Assembly: GCA_025355705.1 (NCBI GenBank)
Contig: JANXZD010000508.1
Location: 1-6,559 of the forward strand
Origin: Bacteroidota bacterium
GTDB lineage: Bacteria; Bacteroidota; Ignavibacteria; UBA10030; UBA8401
DNA: 6,559 nucleotides
Reading direction: 5' to 3'
Shown here: piece after piece, positions 6,347 to 6,559 of the stretch
Position numbering within the stretch: position 1 is the first letter of the stretch
Layout: each line of letters opens with the position of its first letter
The notes under the pieces: model-generated
Told to the model about the DNA's origin: nothing
Seen by the model: only the letters and a program-made list of their open reading frames with translations
Databases searched by the model: none
Position numbers and translations under genes: made by a program

Positions 6347-6559
6347 CTATGGAACAATATTCCAGGATTGAAGAGGTTTGATCATTTCATAATTTGTCAG
6401 ATCGAACTGAATTGGTGTAACAGAAATTTTATTGTTCAATATCGCCCGCTGATCGATATCCTCTTCATCATCCAATTCTACTAACTCTCCTTTCAACCAA
6501 AAATATTGTTTATTCCCCGGATCACGGCAGGGAAAATCGATGTGGAACGATGAGTTTGA
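6347..6559 (-). CDS. surE: 5'/3'-nucleotidase SurE, C-terminal part (runs off the window)
   Basis: The last 70 codons of a minus-strand gene are visible, open to the right edge and ending with TAG at 6349-6347. The translation contains CRDPGNKQYFWLKGE, a DDEEDIDQRA segment and ISVTPIQFDLTNYEMI. These match the C-terminal part of SurE: a D..G..YFWL strand, an acidic stretch followed by D..A, and the hallmark ..G.VSVTPL..DLT.YE element used in dimerisation. SurE is a metal-dependent phosphatase acting on nucleoside 5'/3'-monophosphates in the cytoplasm, linked to stress and stationary phase. The catalytic N-terminal half lies outside the window. It is probably unrelated to the signalling genes to the left and marks ordinary chromosomal context. 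It is convergent with the receiver gene, with no bases between the two stop codons. Confidence 0.85.
   Translation of the reverse strand, partial: SNSSFHIDFPCRDPGNKQYFWLKGELVELDDEEDIDQRAILNNKISVTPIQFDLTNYEMIKPLQSWNIVP

Overview
The window looks like a chromosomal segment of an AT-rich Gram-negative bacterium, most plausibly of the Bacteroidota/Ignavibacteriota (FCB) group. This rests on overall style: a secreted TPR-CHAT protein, a transmembrane zinc-finger anti-sigma-like protein, SurE, AT-rich intergenic DNA and mixed use of Shine-Dalgarno sites. No rRNA or other phylogenetic marker is present, so the placement is tentative.

Layout, left to right. (1) Bases 1-205 are AT-rich intergenic DNA holding the first copy of a 43-bp direct repeat that looks like a promoter (123-165). 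It precedes a small HNH endonuclease gene with a TTG start (206-541, +). (2) A two-gene unit on the + strand follows: a divergent sigma-70 region-2-like protein (668-1435) and, 30 bp downstream, a protein with an HxxxCxxC zinc-binding anti-sigma motif, one membrane helix and an extracytoplasmic beta-rich domain (1466-2212). (3) Converging on this pair, only 38 bp away, is a 1081-residue TPR-CHAT caspase-like protease with an intact His/Cys dyad and a likely N-terminal export signal (2251-5496, -). (4) The 140-bp divergent region upstream of the protease carries the second copy of the 43-bp repeat (5535-5577), pointing at a 46-codon gene for a small hydrophobic or secreted peptide (5637-5777, +). 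(5) A stand-alone response-regulator receiver (5891-6346, +) ends with its stop codon directly against the stop codon of surE (6347-6559, -, partial), which looks like the edge of ordinary core chromosome.

A working model (inference): the sigma-like protein, its membrane-bound antagonist and the exported CHAT protease form one signalling module. The protease would act on the extracytoplasmic part of the anti-sigma and so release the sigma-like protein. The near-identical 43-bp element upstream of both the HNH gene and the peptide gene is a good candidate for the promoter that such a factor would recognise. The arrangement is reminiscent in logic, but not in parts, of the type III-E CRISPR Csx29 (TPR-CHAT)/Csx30/sigma circuit. 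No CRISPR array or Cas gene is visible here.
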